A DNA stretch of 64,000 nucleotides from Isoperla grammatica (Eukaryota; Arthropoda; Insecta; Plecoptera; Perlodidae), in NCBI GenBank assembly GCA_945910005.1, contig OX246744.1, positions 44,574,965 through 44,638,964 on the forward strand, in the 5' to 3' direction. This document shows positions 47,017 through 59,209 of the stretch, in pieces. Under the pieces are notes generated by a model that was not told where the DNA came from, did not search any database, and saw only the letters and a list, made by a program, of their open reading frames with translations. Both the position numbers and the translations under genes were made by a program. The number at the start of each line of letters is the position of its first letter. The first letter of the stretch is position 1.

Positions 47017-50000
47017 TTAATAACAATCTTATTTAAATGTATAAAAAAAATGGCTTAAAATCAAAAAATTTATTTAAATTGAAAAACATTATCCACCCTG
47101 GTTTTGAAAACTGGCCTGCTTAAAACTTGTATGAAAGTGGTAGGATTAGAATGCGGTTCCACTTTGCCGCTAGTTTCCTTCTTAGTTTACATATCTCAAA
47201 TGGGCAGGCAGGGTCTCATGCCAGCTCACATGCACACAGCTCTCTTGGGGTACGGCAACGCACGGTTGGAAACGTTAACGCGTTGGAGCTAGCGACGATT
47301 CATGTCGCGACACGTCAAGGTCAACGGCTCATTCTCGCTGCGTATCACATCCTCCCCCGTCACGATAAACACCCTCTCACGGCTCGATATTAACGTAACG
47401 TTACACTGCTCGCAATAACGAACCTTGACAATTATTTGTACTAGAGGCGTAATTTAACTCTTAAACCCTCATCCCATACTTAGCTTCTGTTTTGCCTCGA
47501 TTCATTGGTAGCCCACAAAAATGTGGTTTTTACAAAGAGCATTTGATTAAAATGAGAACGAGCAATGTCATCTCCATTCCTCCCTGGACATGTAACCAAC
47601 CTTCGTTTAAAACCATGTTTAAACGTTTAAATTTGGCGATTATATTGTTGAGAGTCATTATAACGAATTGAATGGGAGCGAAGTGTTACTTGATTTAAGA
47701 ATTGTTATGTCATAGTGATAAACCATTCTTAAATATGTACATTCATAAGCAGATTATGGAATTTCAAATACAGTTAGTTAATAATTATGTAAGTTATTAT
47801 GATATTTATGTATTATGATCATTTTGTTATAATGACTTTTCATTATATTGATAGAAAAATGAAAACTTAGAAGCTCATTACTTTCTTACTACCATAGTGT
47901 GTTCCTAATTTGTGAATAAACTATGGGCATTAATTTTTAATGTTAATAATAATCATTATTATTATTAATATTTAATAGTGACTAAAATAAACATAACGTT
48001 ACGTATTACGATCTTAATAATAATGATATTATGAAAAAACATTAAAATTGAGGCTCGAGTTAAATTCTTCGTAAACGTTGTCAAATCTCGACTGTCAGAT
48101 TTCAACGTTTAAACGATAGTTCCCTCCCCGTTGTCAGCGCTAATGAGCTCGTCGAGTGTAAACACGTGTCCCAGTCATGTTGTCTTAGTGACGATCTGTT
48201 GGCGGTGAGGTCGTGGTTTGCTCAGTTGGTGCTGAACTATGCAAACGATGTAACGTAGTGTTCACGCTGCCACTACCCACCGCCACTGTAACCTGTTTGT
48301 TGCCAGCGGTACGCAGTAGACATTCTTGGGAAAGCAGCACATGGATCATTTGAGGGCTTATGAAATATCATATCCATAGTATGGACCCCCTTTGTTTGAT
48401 ACAATTTAGCGTTTATGATTTACGTCCTAGTACAAAAACAGTTAGTGGCTGCATTTAATCTGGTTTCAAAAGTTGTTTGTTTTTTCTGTGGCTTAATTAA
48501 AACGTGTTGTGATGGCAAAGTGGTATTTCTGTTAGAACGCTAATAACTAAGGCTAATACATAAACTTTAAAGCTAACAATTAAGGCTCTGACCATGAATA
48601 TTGTAAATGTATCATGTCGTTGATGTGGGCTATGTTGGGAAACAAGTGGGAAATTCACACTCACATTTATAAGTATTTCAGAAATAATATTTTGCCATAG
48701 GTAAATATAAAAAAAATCTTGAGAATTTTTTTAAAACTTGAAGCAAGTTTGTAGCTACACCATAAAAGTGTCTGTCTTGAAAATGTACACAACAAAAACG
48801 TTTTTTGTCAATAGTAGCCTAGTACTTGTTGATTTCTTTCGACATATTTCTAACCCGCACATCGTATTTGTATAATGGGTAAAAATCAAGAATGAAGTAC
48901 GTATATATACAAAAAGTAATCGTACAGTAATCAAAAGTTTTTTCGTCAAACAAAGTATTCTCTCGGTTTTGACATAGCATAACGTGGTAGAACTAAGTAA
49001 AGTAGAGTAATTTGCGGCAGTTAATCTCATTCGTCACGTCAAAACTTGTAATTATACGCTAATTGTTGTAGGCCTACTAGTATTTATTTTGTGACAAAAT
49101 AGAAAATACTGATCTGTAGTTGCATTTTGGCATACGAACTACAGCCCGGTTTATAGGCCTACAGAGTAGAAATCATCTTACCACTAATGATTTATTACAT
49201 ATTAGTTTTGAATACCACTTGACTGAACAACACTTCTTGTGTTTGCCTATAACATGTCAAATTTCAAATTACTATAAATAATATTATTCTAATATAAAAT
49301 ATCAAAAGTATAAATTCTAATTTAGCTTGTATGTAAATTTCATTTATATTTCAAAATACATTAATACAAATTATCTCCTCACTAAAAATCAGTTCATGTA
49401 AATGATTGGGTCTACCATAAACATGGATTTACTCGTTATGTGAGGTGAGGCTTGTCATAGAATTTAACTCTTTCAATTGCATTGCAAGGATTCATTGTTG
49501 CATTTGTCAACTATGACATTTCGCGGTAGTCTACTTTAGTCCCGACAAAACCAGTGTTGCTGCTTCTGTTATATCTAGTGCTGCCCTGAATGTCGTACCG
49601 TGTACCACTGGCAAATATGTTTGTGTATAGTTATGAGCATACGTAGAGATGAGCTGTACATTACTGAAGTAGGCATTTGTTTGTAAGAAAGTTCAAATTG
49701 CAGAACTGTGCTCGAAGGACAACTCCGTCATTTCCTCCATGCAAATAGAGCGTTTCAAGCCGTTCATTGTTCAGTTGGAATGAAATTACCGTAGTGTATT
49801 TTTCGTAATTTGGTATCGTGTATCGGTTGTAGATTGAGGTGTTTGTTTTTCACAAGGCGCAATAAAACGTAATGTGCTATTTGATGAGATACGTATTTTT
49901 TCTTCACATAGCTCCAAATACTACGTCTTTAGGAAGGAAAATCAAATCGTGAAATAAAACGAATTTTGCGGTTTTATGCGAAATAACAACATTTTTATTA

Positions 50001-51157
50001 ATCCAAAAAACTAAATAACAACCAATTTGGCCTATTTACGGTATTCGAACGGAAATTCGCGTTGTATTTTAAATTAAAATGTAAATATTTAAACAAAATA
50101 CTTATCTTCTGCAACGTTAAATGTCTGGTAATGTTCTGCTCATAATCTCATAGCCACAGGCAGCGAGCAAGATGTAATATTTTATATGGCAGTATTGCTT
50201 GTTATTAATTATTTTAGTGTGTACAATGCAAGGATTGTAAAAGAATATTAGAGACATATAACGCCAGTTTTTGCTTTTTTAAATACCAAATTTGGGAAAA
50301 AATAAAACTATGTTCTACCTTCTACATCTCTAATAATATATTTTGAATCGCTCCGGTTTGGAAACGCCAATACAGCGTCAGACCCTGTGAATCTTGTTCC
50401 TATGACACACAAGATACGTTGGGGTCATAAGCAAAGCGGTACGTCTACATGCTAGTATTGCGCGTGACATGCACGTTTGAGTTCATTAATAATTTGTTGA
50501 AACGATTTATTCTCGAAAATTTTACCTTGATTAAACAATCATTCGAATATAAATTGAGATTTTTTTTCGAACTGGTTGGTAGTAATGTACGTCAATCTGG
50601 TGGCGGAGGTACTTTCCAACAAGCCTTGTTTTCTAGCAATACTCTCATAAGTAGACAATAGGTCGGAGTCGGAGTTGATCGAAAAGTAAATGCTTCATGA
50701 AAGAACTATTTCAGTTTTCCAATTTTAACTCTGGGAAGGGATAGCAAGACACGTAGGCGGTAGTCTATTCACAATTGATAGAGATACTTAAAAATGATTA
50801 CCTAAATTTGCTTTTTTTAACTGTTTTTCTCTTAGGCTAAATCAATCATTCTGGAATTTGTAAAATGAATTGTTGGAATTACTTGTAAATGACAAAATAA
50901 AAGCTAGGAATATCGTCATGTAACTACCTTTTTTACTGTGGCGGCAAACAAATTTTTGACTTTGATCAAATAACCTTGATTTTCAAACTTTAAAAACCCC
51001 ATTCTCGAACAAGTGAATGACGTATTCCTTCTTCGTCGCTGGGTAACGCTTGTAGGTAGGCACTGGAAATGATGGATTGTCTCAATTCACTAATCGAAGT
51101 TTCTGCACTTTCAGCTTGACTTACATATGCTCATAACTATACACTTGGTTGTTGCAG
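47017..51157. other. Long anonymous AT-rich stretch
   Basis: No gene, RNA or complete mobile element recognised across about 4.1 kb. If the candidate exons at 45610 and 51158 belong together, this is a 5.5-kb intron. Confidence 0.4.
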
Positions 51158-51242
51158 GATGTTTTGGCAAACCAATTGCCCTGCAGACGAGACTGATGAC
51201 TGTGTGAACTCCAAGGGATCGAACGCAAGGAGGTCAGAGTGA
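51158..51242 (+). other. Candidate last coding exon
   Basis: Acceptor ACTTGGTTGTTGCAG. In the phase passed from 45667 the frame reads VMFWQTNCPADETDDCVNS and ends at TGA 51240-51242. Its second half is the left arm of an inverted repeat. Confidence 0.3.
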
Positions 51243-51327
51243 AGTGGTGGCCGACACTTAGGCCGCCGCTTCACTCTGACTTTGTTGCCTTCGATCCTTG
51301 TTCTCGGCAGTCATCAGTCTCGTCAGG
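51186..51327. repeat. ~60-bp inverted repeat (hairpin) overlapping the candidate exon
   Basis: GACGAGACTGATGACTG, GGATCGAACGCAAGGAGGTC and AGAGTGAAG on the left return inverted as CTTCACTCTGACTTTG, GATCC and CAGTCATCAGTCTCGTC on the right, around GTGGCCGACACTTAGGCCGC. The arms are imperfect with small bulges. A transcript here would form a long stem. Confidence 0.8.
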
Positions 51328-51636
51328 CGTTGGACAGTATAGTCCGAGCGGCATGCCAAACCTTCGCGCTGAACCTGGTCGCACGAAAAATCCCCTGTAA
51401 AAAAATGGCTATGTCCATGAGGGCCTTTCAAAAGTTTTCAAAAAGTACTTACATTTAGGACTTAGTTTTTTTTTTATATTTATATATTTTATTTATCTTG
51501 TACAATTTTTATTACATATTATATTACATGTGAATTGTATATTAATTATTACCAAATAAATATGATTACAAAATATATGAGTTAAACATTATTGATTAGT
51601 AAACAAACAATGATAAAGAAATAAAGGAAGATAAGA

Positions 51637-51858
51637 ATGAAGCAAGCAAAGAAAGAAATGAAGCAAGCAAAGATATAAATGAAGCAAGCAAAGAAAGAAA
51701 TGAAGCAAGCAAAGAATGAAATGAAGCAAGCAAAGAATGAAATGAAGCAAGCAAAGAATGAAATGAAGCAAGCAAAGAATGAAATGAAGCAAGCAAAGAA
51801 TGAAATGAAGCAAGCAAAGAATGAAATGAAGCACGCAAAGAATGAAATGAAGCAAGCA
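51637..51858 (+). repeat. 21-bp minisatellite
   Basis: About ten copies of GAAATGAAGCAAGCAAAGAAT. Both strands are open because the period is a multiple of three (KQAKNEM on the plus strand). No flanking evidence of a gene. Confidence 0.95.
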
Positions 51859-51896
51859 TGAGAAATGTGACACAAGAGCACAAGTGAATGGGACCT

Positions 51897-52026
51897 GTGA
51901 ACAGTGATGGGAGTGCCGCGCTAGAGTGTAGCGTACTGGCTGCGGCATGGAGAGGGGTTACATGGCAACAAGACAAGTCTCGTGTCCATCCAACCCACCT
52001 CCACACCGCCTCCCATCACTGTTCAG
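51897..52026. repeat. Small inverted repeat, 15-bp arms
   Basis: GTGAACAGTGATGGGAG at 51897 returns as CTCCCATCACTGTTCA near 52011. The ~100-bp interior is followed by a (GAT)n run. It might be a small MITE. Confidence 0.5.
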
Positions 52027-52444
52027 AGCAAGATGATAATGATGATGATGATGATGATAAGATAGAAAGAAGAAGGAAAGAGATGTGCAAAAATGGTGAT
52101 AAAAATCTTGCAATTTAAATAAAAAGTTACACGAATCACCTGACTGATTTTTGTAATCATTATAGTTGAAGCTGCAAACTAGCGCAAGATTAGTAATTGT
52201 GTTAAAACTAGGGGTGTGTGAAGCTACGAAACTATCGAATCCGGATCGAATCTTTTAATATTTGAATTCAATTCGTATCTCGAATCCGAAATCTTAATAC
52301 TTCGAACTACTCGCAGTTATATCGATTGGTTGATTACCGAACTATCGCGTGACTAACGTGGCCGCTGTCTACGTCACTAAAACTACGTTCATTCGTCGTT
52401 CCGCTGATTATATAAATCTATCATAATTAATTTGGCTTGGTGGG

Positions 52445-53728
52445 TTAACTCTTTCCGGCACGTTTTTAAATATTCGGTTTACGTAACAATATGTAACTGG
52501 GTAATGTTTTGTAAAAAATATTCATTTTTATTTTGGAATTTTTTGTTAAATTTTGGAATACTTATGAATAAAAATATTTCATTCAGTGTGAAATGTGTTT
52601 GATAAAAATGAGCTAAAATCCCATTTTTATCCCTTTTGTTTACATTTTGTTTCTCAATGTTATCTCAAATGAAACTCAAGTTAATAAAAATTCAAATTCC
52701 CGGGACATTTCAATAAACGTCCCGATTTTACTTTTTTTTATGCTTTACTATTTTTTAGGGATGTCAAACGATTAAATTATTATAATCGATAATCGAATTT
52801 ACTTTCACCTCCATAATCGATTATTTATCGATTTTAATCGTTTTGTTAAATGTCGGTATAGTAGCAAGTTTCTTCCAAACTTCGGTCTGGTTTCGGTTAG
52901 TTTGAATTGCCCGCGCAAGCCACGAGTTCGCAATTCGACTTCTTTTCGACTATCGATATATTTTACGTCACGGAGCATTTTTGTTATGTTCTGTCCAAGA
53001 TTTCGACGATAATTTCTGTCCTAGTTAGGCCTGAAGGGCTATAGTTATTCACTTCCCGTTTTTTTGAACCAATAAGTAATTAAGTATGCTGAATATGCGT
53101 CGTAATATTATTATTTTCATGTGCAGCGTAATTAAAATTTACGTGATGTGAACTAAAAATCGTAGCGACTTTTCTAACCTTACTTCTCTTGTTATTTGTG
53201 AACAAACATAACAACTCGTATTTTTATAGATGGTAGGCGTCGAATGCTGGGTCTAGGGTAGGCGACTAGACACAGCTATTCAAAATATGACTGGAAATTC
53301 GGCTCAAATTATGACGCAAAGTTATGCTGTTGCTGTTCTTAGGCCTAGGCCTACTGTAAATGAAACTGAGCAATAGCGATGCTAGCGCTAGCGCTCGCGC
53401 TCGAATAGGCGGCAGATCTTGAGAACTAAATTTAAAAAAGCGCGAAAATTTAAAATCGATTTTTTTTTAATAATCGATTAATAGTTTTCGATTAATAATC
53501 GATTAATCGAATCGATTTAATCGTAATCGTTGACATCCCTACTATTTTGTATTCTCAATAAAATTTCTCTCAGACATTGTATTACTTCGGGACAAAATTG
53601 AAGTGTCTGTGAGACCTTTGTACTACTCGTAGAAATGTGGTTATCTGTGGTAGCCACCATGCATTAGTGTATTACAGTTTCAGATAAATGTGGTCAATAT
53701 TGGTGACCACTGTGCCGGAAAGAATTAA
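52445..53728. mobile_element. piggyBac-type MITE (copy 1), interrupted
   Basis: TTAACTCTTTCCGGCAC at the left and GTGCCGGAAAGAATTAA at the right, with TTAA at both edges, the piggyBac target. The interior is homologous to 54376-54847 along its whole length except for the 52755-53540 insertion. Confidence 0.88.
52755..53540. mobile_element. Inner hAT-type element with perfect 8-bp TSD
   Basis: TTAGGGATGTCAAACGATTA opens it and AATCGTTGACATCCCT closes it. ACTATTTT is duplicated at 52747-52754 and 53541-53548, and occurs once at 54672-54679 in the uninterrupted copy 2. The subterminal zone is full of ATCGATTA-type palindromes. Confidence 0.93.
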
Positions 53729-53798
53729 CAGACATTTGGATTCGGATGTATATTCTGCTCGGGATTCGAGATCAAACGGTTGGATTCGCACACCCGTA

Positions 53799-54375
53799 GT
53801 TACAGTAGTAGTATAAGTGTAGTATATAGTAGTATAGCGTAGTGAATAAGCACGCGGAATTTTAAACTCGCTCTAGAATTAGCTTTTATTTTTTGACGAA
53901 TTTTAGCTCATAATGAAAACCGGTCGTCACTTTTACAATGTCTGTAGTTGTTTTTCTTTTAAATCGGTCGTTAGTAAATCGTCCTGAATTTGTTAAATTG
54001 ATCGTTAAAAACGTGGAGAATGATTACTAAAGCTATGCTTGTCAATATCATCATGTGTGTACTAGAGATAGGAAAAAGTGTTTAAAATCCTAAATGTTTA
54101 TCCTCGTTTAAAACGATATTAATGTGCATAGGTTTACGTTATCCCCCCCCCCACACTGGAAGCGTATTTTGTTTCGTTTTTTAATTTTAAATTAATCTTT
54201 TAAAGAGCTTAGCACACACAGTGGCTGATGATAGTGACAAGCAAAGAAAGTTAGCGACTGCACAGCGTGAACAGGTTCGAGTTTGAGCCGACTTGAGAAA
54301 TTGGATAAACCGTAATTGATATTCTGATTTTCTGCTGAGCGTCGAAGGAAAATCTACTCCACCTTTATTTTTCGT
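53799..54375. other. Anonymous sequence
   Basis: No gene recognised. A GTAGTATA-type short repetition lies near 53805-53835. Confidence 0.35.
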
Positions 54376-54847
54376 TTAACTCTTTCCGGCACAAATTTTA
54401 AATATTCAGTTTACATTAAAATGTGTAACTGGGAAATATTCTGTGACATATAAAAAATATTCATATTTTGTTATTTTCAATATTTTGGAATGCTTGTGAA
54501 GAGAAATTTCCAATGGGAATGCAATTGATAAAAATTAGGTAAAATCCCATTTTTACCATATTTGGTTGCATTTTGTTTATCAATTTTATCTCAAATGAAC
54601 TAAAGTTATTAAAAAATCAAATTTCTGGACATTTCAAGAAATGTCCCAATTTTATCTTTTTTTTACACTTTACTATTTTAGATTCTCAATAAATATTCTT
54701 TCAGATATCGTATTACTTTGGAAAAAATTGTGGTATCTGTGAGACTATTCGTAGAAATGTGGTTATCGTTGGTAGCCACCATGCATTAGTTTATTACAGT
54801 TTCAGATAGATGGTGGTCAACTTGACTACTGTGCCGGAAAGAATTAA
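54376..54847. mobile_element. piggyBac-type MITE (copy 2), intact
   Basis: TTAACTCTTTCCGGCAC to GTGCCGGAAAGAATTAA, 472 bp, with TTAA on both ends. It is the natural empty-site control for the inner hAT of copy 1. Confidence 0.9.
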
Positions 54848-55063
54848 AACTCTAATAAACGTTGGAATTCTACCGCCCCGTTGAAACGACTCGTCCCCAT
54901 CATGCACGCATCTCTTTTTACTCCTACGCCCAGCAAATTTGTGACTTTAAATACGAACAAAAAACACAAAATCGTTTTCACTATTGTTTCGATTGGAGCT
55001 AATTATTTCATTGATTCCATTCCATATAATTTACGTAAATTTGATTATCGCGATTTTTTGTTT

Positions 55064-55228
55064 TTAAAACGTGAAATTTAATTCTGTAAAACACCATTTT
55101 TGCATATCTTTAAAAATAGTAGTCATAGAACCATTGCTCCATTGCTCCCGCTCCGTGAAGGTCTCGTTCTGGTTGAGGCTCCAGTCGACTCGATGCGTTG
55201 AGCAGCAGTCAACTTGGTGTGTTTCCGT
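55064..55228 (-). other. Candidate terminal exon of a minus-strand gene
   Basis: On the minus strand an acceptor TCTTCTTTGTGTCGCAG opens at 55228. The phase-0 frame (TETHQVDCCSTHRVDWS...) is open for 54 codons to TAA at 55064-55066. A second phase is open for 37 codons. No family recognised. Confidence 0.35.
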
Positions 55229-55335
55229 CTGCGACACAAAGAAGAGAACAAATTAGTATTGACAACTTAGTTTGTTGTATGCCTACCAGTAGGGAAAGAT
55301 CGTTTCAACATTAAGTTATACCCACACTACACGGT

Positions 55336-55467
55336 TCAATACTTTCGTCAAACTTATTGAATTCATGGACAAAAAAGCATCTATTAATAGATGCTATATT
55401 GTTGCAGTTCAAACTGTTTTTGATTCGCTTTTGTTGTTGAATTCAATAAGTTTGACGAAAGTATTGA
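55336..55467. mobile_element. Foldback element with perfect 30-bp arms
   Basis: TCAATACTTTCGTCAAACTT (55336-55365 arm) returns exactly inverted at 55438-55467. A second palindrome, GCATCTATTAATAGATGC, sits between the arms. It lies within the putative intron of the minus-strand unit. Confidence 0.85.
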
Positions 55468-55584
55468 GTCGATTAATGCCGGCATTATAAACAATAATAT
55501 TGTGTTTTTCAGTGATTGTTTAGGTTCTGTGTTTTTATTGTTTAGAATATTATAACCTATGCTCTACCTTATGAATCTACTCAC

Positions 55585-55680
55585 AGCCTGCTGGATTGGT
55601 CAATCGGTACTGAGAAGGTCTACTTGATCTCCGCTCTGAAGGACAGATTGACCCATCCAACACGCTCTGGACTTTAGCTG
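55585..55680 (-). other. Possible exon, donor only
   Basis: A good minus-strand donor, AGGCT|GTGAGTAG, ends at 55585. The acceptor side is ambiguous (several AGs between about 55668 and 55692, no clear pyrimidine tract). Confidence 0.2.
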
Positions 55681-55797
55681 GTGCTATGGTGGCGCTGTCT
55701 ACATCAAATTTTGCGTGCAAAGCCCACTGAGCTCGGATGGACAATTACAAGTGTTAATATAGTCTGGGTTTGTGTGGCAAAACTATAGGAAACTCAC

Positions 55798-55919
55798 CTG
55801 TAGAGTCGCGTGACGAGGCCGTTTGTATCGTAGTCCCCCGCAAGGCCGCTTGTATCGTAGTCTCCACTTGTTGGTAGACTGAAGGTGGCCGGGCCATCTT
55901 GGCAGGGGTGTGGTGTCCA
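55798..55919 (-). other. Candidate exon of the minus-strand gene
   Basis: Acceptor TTACTTTCTTTCAG and donor CTACAG|GTGAGTTTCC. The 122 bp are open in one frame (WTPHPCQDGPATFSLPTSGD), with an internal near-repeat GDYDTSGLA/GDYDTNGLV. It ends in phase 2. Confidence 0.45.
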
Positions 55920-56126
55920 CTGAAAGAAAGTAATCAGTTTAGGCCAGCATACCATGAACATTTTTCTTTTTATTATTTTTCTTTTGGTATTTTCGTTATT
56001 ATTATTATTATTATTTTTTTTTTGATTACATTTTTTTTTTTTAATTTTTGGTATTTTAACTGGCTGGCATAGTAAGTGGGAGGGGCTAAGATAGAAAAAA
56101 TTAAGTTCTTCTGATGACATGCTCAC

Positions 56127-59100
56127 CTATTCTTTATCTTGAATGTGCCGTGTGTTTGATAGGAGTCCCAAGATGAGACGACGATCCCTCGAAGTTCCGT
56201 TCCTCTTGCGTTGGTGTATTTGTGTGAATCCTAGTTGGATGGCTTTGGTTCTACAGCTGTCTTCTCTTTTGTGGGGTGCTTGATGATAAGTTGCCTTCTT
56301 CTTGCGCCTGTCTTTGGTTCTACAGCTGTCTTCTCTTGTGAGGGGTGGTGGGATCATAAGCTCTGCCTTCCCTTTGTGCCTGTCTTTGGTTCTACAGCTG
56401 TCTTCTCTTGTGAGGGGTGCTGGGATCATAAGCTCTGCCTTCCTCTTGTGCCTGTCTTTGGTTCTACAGCTGTCTTCTCTTGTGAGGGGTGGTGGGGTCA
56501 TAGCTGCCTTCCTCTTGAGCCTGTCTTTGGTTCTACAGCTGTCTTCTCTTGTGAGCGGTGCTGGGATCATAAGCTCTGCCTTCCCTTTGTGCCTGTCTTT
56601 GGTTCTACAGCTGTCTTCTCTTGTGAGGGGTGCTGGGATCATAAGCTCTGCCTTCCTCTTGCGCCTGTCTTTGGTTCTACAGCTGTCTTCTCTTGTGAGG
56701 GGTGGTGGGGTCATAGCTGCCTTCCTCTTGTGCCTGTCTTTGGTTCTACAGCTGTCTTCTCTTGCGCCTGTCTTTGGTTCTACAGCTGTCTTCTCTTGTG
56801 AGGGGTGCTGGGATCATAAGCTGCCTTCCTCTTGCCTGTCTTTAGTTCTACAGCTGTCTTCTCTTGTGAGGGGTGCTGGGATCATAGCTGCCTTCCTCTT
56901 GCCTGTCTTTGGTTCTACAGCTGTCTTCTCTTGTGAGGGGTGGTGGGGTCATAGCTGCCTTCCTCTTGAGCCTGTCTTTGGTTCTACAGCTGTCTTCTCT
57001 TGCGCCTGTCTTTGGTTCTACAGCTGTCTTCTCTTGTGAGGGGTGGTGAATCATAAGCTGCCTTCCTCTTGCGCCTGTCTTTGGTTCTGCAGCTGTCTTC
57101 TCTTGTGAGGGGTGGTGGGATCATAAGCTGCCTTCCTCTTGTGTCTGTCTTTGGTTCTACAGCTGTCTTCCTCTTGTGCCTGTCTTTGGTTCTACAGCTG
57201 TCTTCTCTTGTGAGCGGTGCTGGGATCATAAGCTCTGCCTTCCTCTTGTGCCTGTCTTTGGTTCTACAGCTGTCTTCTCTTGTGAGGGGTGCTGGGGTCA
57301 TAGCTGCCTTCCTCTTGAGCCTGTCTTTGGTTCTACAGCTGTCTTCTCTTGTGAGGGGTTGTGGGGTCATAGCTGCCTTCCTCTTGCCTGTCTTTGGTTC
57401 TACAGCTGTCTTCTCTTGTGAGGGGTTGTGGGGTCATAGCTGCCTTCCTCTTGCCTGTCTTTGGTTCTACAGCTGTCTTCTCTTGCGCCTGTCTTTGGTT
57501 CTACAGCTGTCTTCTCTTGTGAGCGGTGCTGGGATCATAAGCTCTGCCTTCCTCTTGTGCCTGTCTTTGGTTCTGCAGCTGTCTTCTCTTGTGAGGGGTG
57601 GTGGGATCATAAGCTGCCTTCCTCTTGTGTCTGTCTTTGGTTCTACAGCTGTCTTCCTCTTGTGCCTGTCTTTGGTTCTACAGCTGTCTTCTCTTGTGAG
57701 CGGTGCTGGGATCATAAGCTCTGCCTTCCTCTTGTGCCTGTCTTTGGTTCTGCAGCTGTCTTCTCTTGTGAGGGGTGGTGAATCATAAGCTGCCTTCCTC
57801 TTGTGCCTGTCTTTGGTTCTGCAGCTGTCTTCTCTTGTGAGGGGTGGTGGGATCATAAGCTGCCTTCCTCTTGTGTCTGTCTTTGGTTCTACAGCTGTCT
57901 TCTCTTGCGCCTGTCTTTGGTTCTACAGCTGTCTTCTCTTGTGAGGGGTGGTGAATCATAAGCTGCCTTCCTCTTGCGCCTGTCTTTGGTTCTGCAGCTG
58001 TCTTCTCTTGTGAGGGGTGGTGGGATCATAAGCTGCCTTCCTCTTGTGTCTGTCTTTGGTTCTACAGCTGTCTTCCTCTTGTGCCTGTCTTTGGTTCTAC
58101 AGCTGTCTTCTCTTGTGAGCGGTGCTGGGATCATAAGCTCTGCCTTCCTCTTGTGCCTGTCTTTGGTTCTACAGCTGTCTTCTCTTGTGAGGGGTGCTGG
58201 GGTCATAGCTGCCTTCCTCTTGAGCCTGTCTTTGGTTCTACAGCTGTCTTCTCTTGTGAGGGGTTGTGGGGTCATAGCTGCCTTCCTCTTGCCTGTCTTT
58301 GGTTCTACAGCTGTCTTCTCTTGCGCCTGTCTTTTTTTCTACAGCTGTCTTCTCTTGTGAGCGGTGCTGGGATCATAAGCTCTGCCTTCCTCTTGTGCCT
58401 GTCTTTGGTTCTGCAGCTGTCTTCTCTTGTGAGGGGTGGTGGGATCATAAGCTGCCTTCCTCTTGTGTCTGTCTTTGGTTCTACAGCTGTCTTCCTCTTG
58501 TGCCTGTCTTTGGTTCTACAGCTGTCTTCTCTTGTGAGCGGTGCTGGGATCATAAGCTCTGCCTTCCTCTTGTGCCTGTCTTTGGTTCTGCAGCTGTCTT
58601 CTCTTGTGAGGGGTGGTGAATCATAAGCTGCCTTCCTCTTGTGCCTGTCTTTGGTTCTGCAGCTGTCTTCTCTTGTGAGGGGTGGTGGGATCATAAGCTG
58701 CCTTCCTCTTGTGTCTGTCTTTGGTTCTACAGCTGTCTTCCTCTTGTGCCTGTCTTTGGTTCTACAGCTGTCTTCTCTTGTGAGCGGTGCTGGGATCATA
58801 AGCTCTGCCTTCCTCTTGCGCCTGTCTTTGGTTCTACAGCTGTCTTCTCTTGCGCCTGTCTTTGGTTCTACAGCTGTCTTCTCTTGCGCCTGTCTTTGGT
58901 TCTACAGCTGTCTTCTCTTGCGCTTGTCTTTGGTTCTACAGCTGTCTTCTCTTGTGAGGGGTGGTGAATCATAAGCTGCCTTCCTCTTGCGCCTGTCTTT
59001 GGTTCTGCAGCTGTTTTTTCTTGTGAGGGGTGGTGGGATCATAAGCTGCCTTCCTCTTGTGTCTGTCTTTGGTTCTGCAGCTGTCTTCTCTTGTGCCTGT

Positions 59101-59209
59101 CTTTGGTTCTACAGCTGTCTTCTCTTGTGAGCGGTACTGGGATCATAAGCTGCCTTTCTCTTGCACCTGTCTTTGGTTCTGCAATCGTCTGTTCCTCTTC
59201 TTAGCGGTT
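56127..59209 (-). other. Candidate 3.1-kb exon made of the minisatellite
   Basis: On the minus strand an acceptor AACTTTATTTTGATTGCAG opens at 59209 and a donor AAAGAATAG|GTGAGCATG closes at 56127. Between them is almost only the repeat described below. The favoured reading, (L)TREDSCRTKDRHKRKAE with variations, is basic and low-complexity. It is repeatedly broken because 34-35 bp short units shift the frame, so I treat the exon as probably non-coding or only partly coding. Confidence 0.4.
56236..59195. repeat. ~3-kb minisatellite with long (66-72 bp) and short (34-35 bp) units
   Basis: The core TTTGGTTCTACAGCTGTCTT occurs several dozen times. Long units add GAGGGGTGCTGGGATCATAAG plus CTGCCTTCCTCTTGTG; short units lack this. 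Larger blocks are also duplicated: about 57069-57400 recurs near 57974-58300 (offset 905) and about 57461-57780 near 58299-58619 (offset 838). This indicates unequal exchange of multi-unit blocks. Confidence 0.97.

Larger units (their letters stand above)
52209..53798. mobile_element. Outer hAT-like element of a three-layer nest
   Basis: TAGGGGTGTGTGAA at the left and the inverse TTCGCACACCCGTA at the right. The 8-bp flanks GTTAAAAC and GTTACAGT match at five positions, consistent with a decayed TSD. Its interior contains the piggyBac-type element at 52445-53728. Confidence 0.6.

Noticed and set aside
51582..52006. Open frames on both strands over the 21-bp minisatellite
   Set aside because: A period divisible by three keeps all frames open; no splice sites or start context support coding.
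56127..58974. Multiple long frames in both strands of the 3-kb minisatellite
   Set aside because: They are produced by repeat units of 66-72 bp and break at every 34-35 bp unit. The plus-strand frames are not supported by splice sites.
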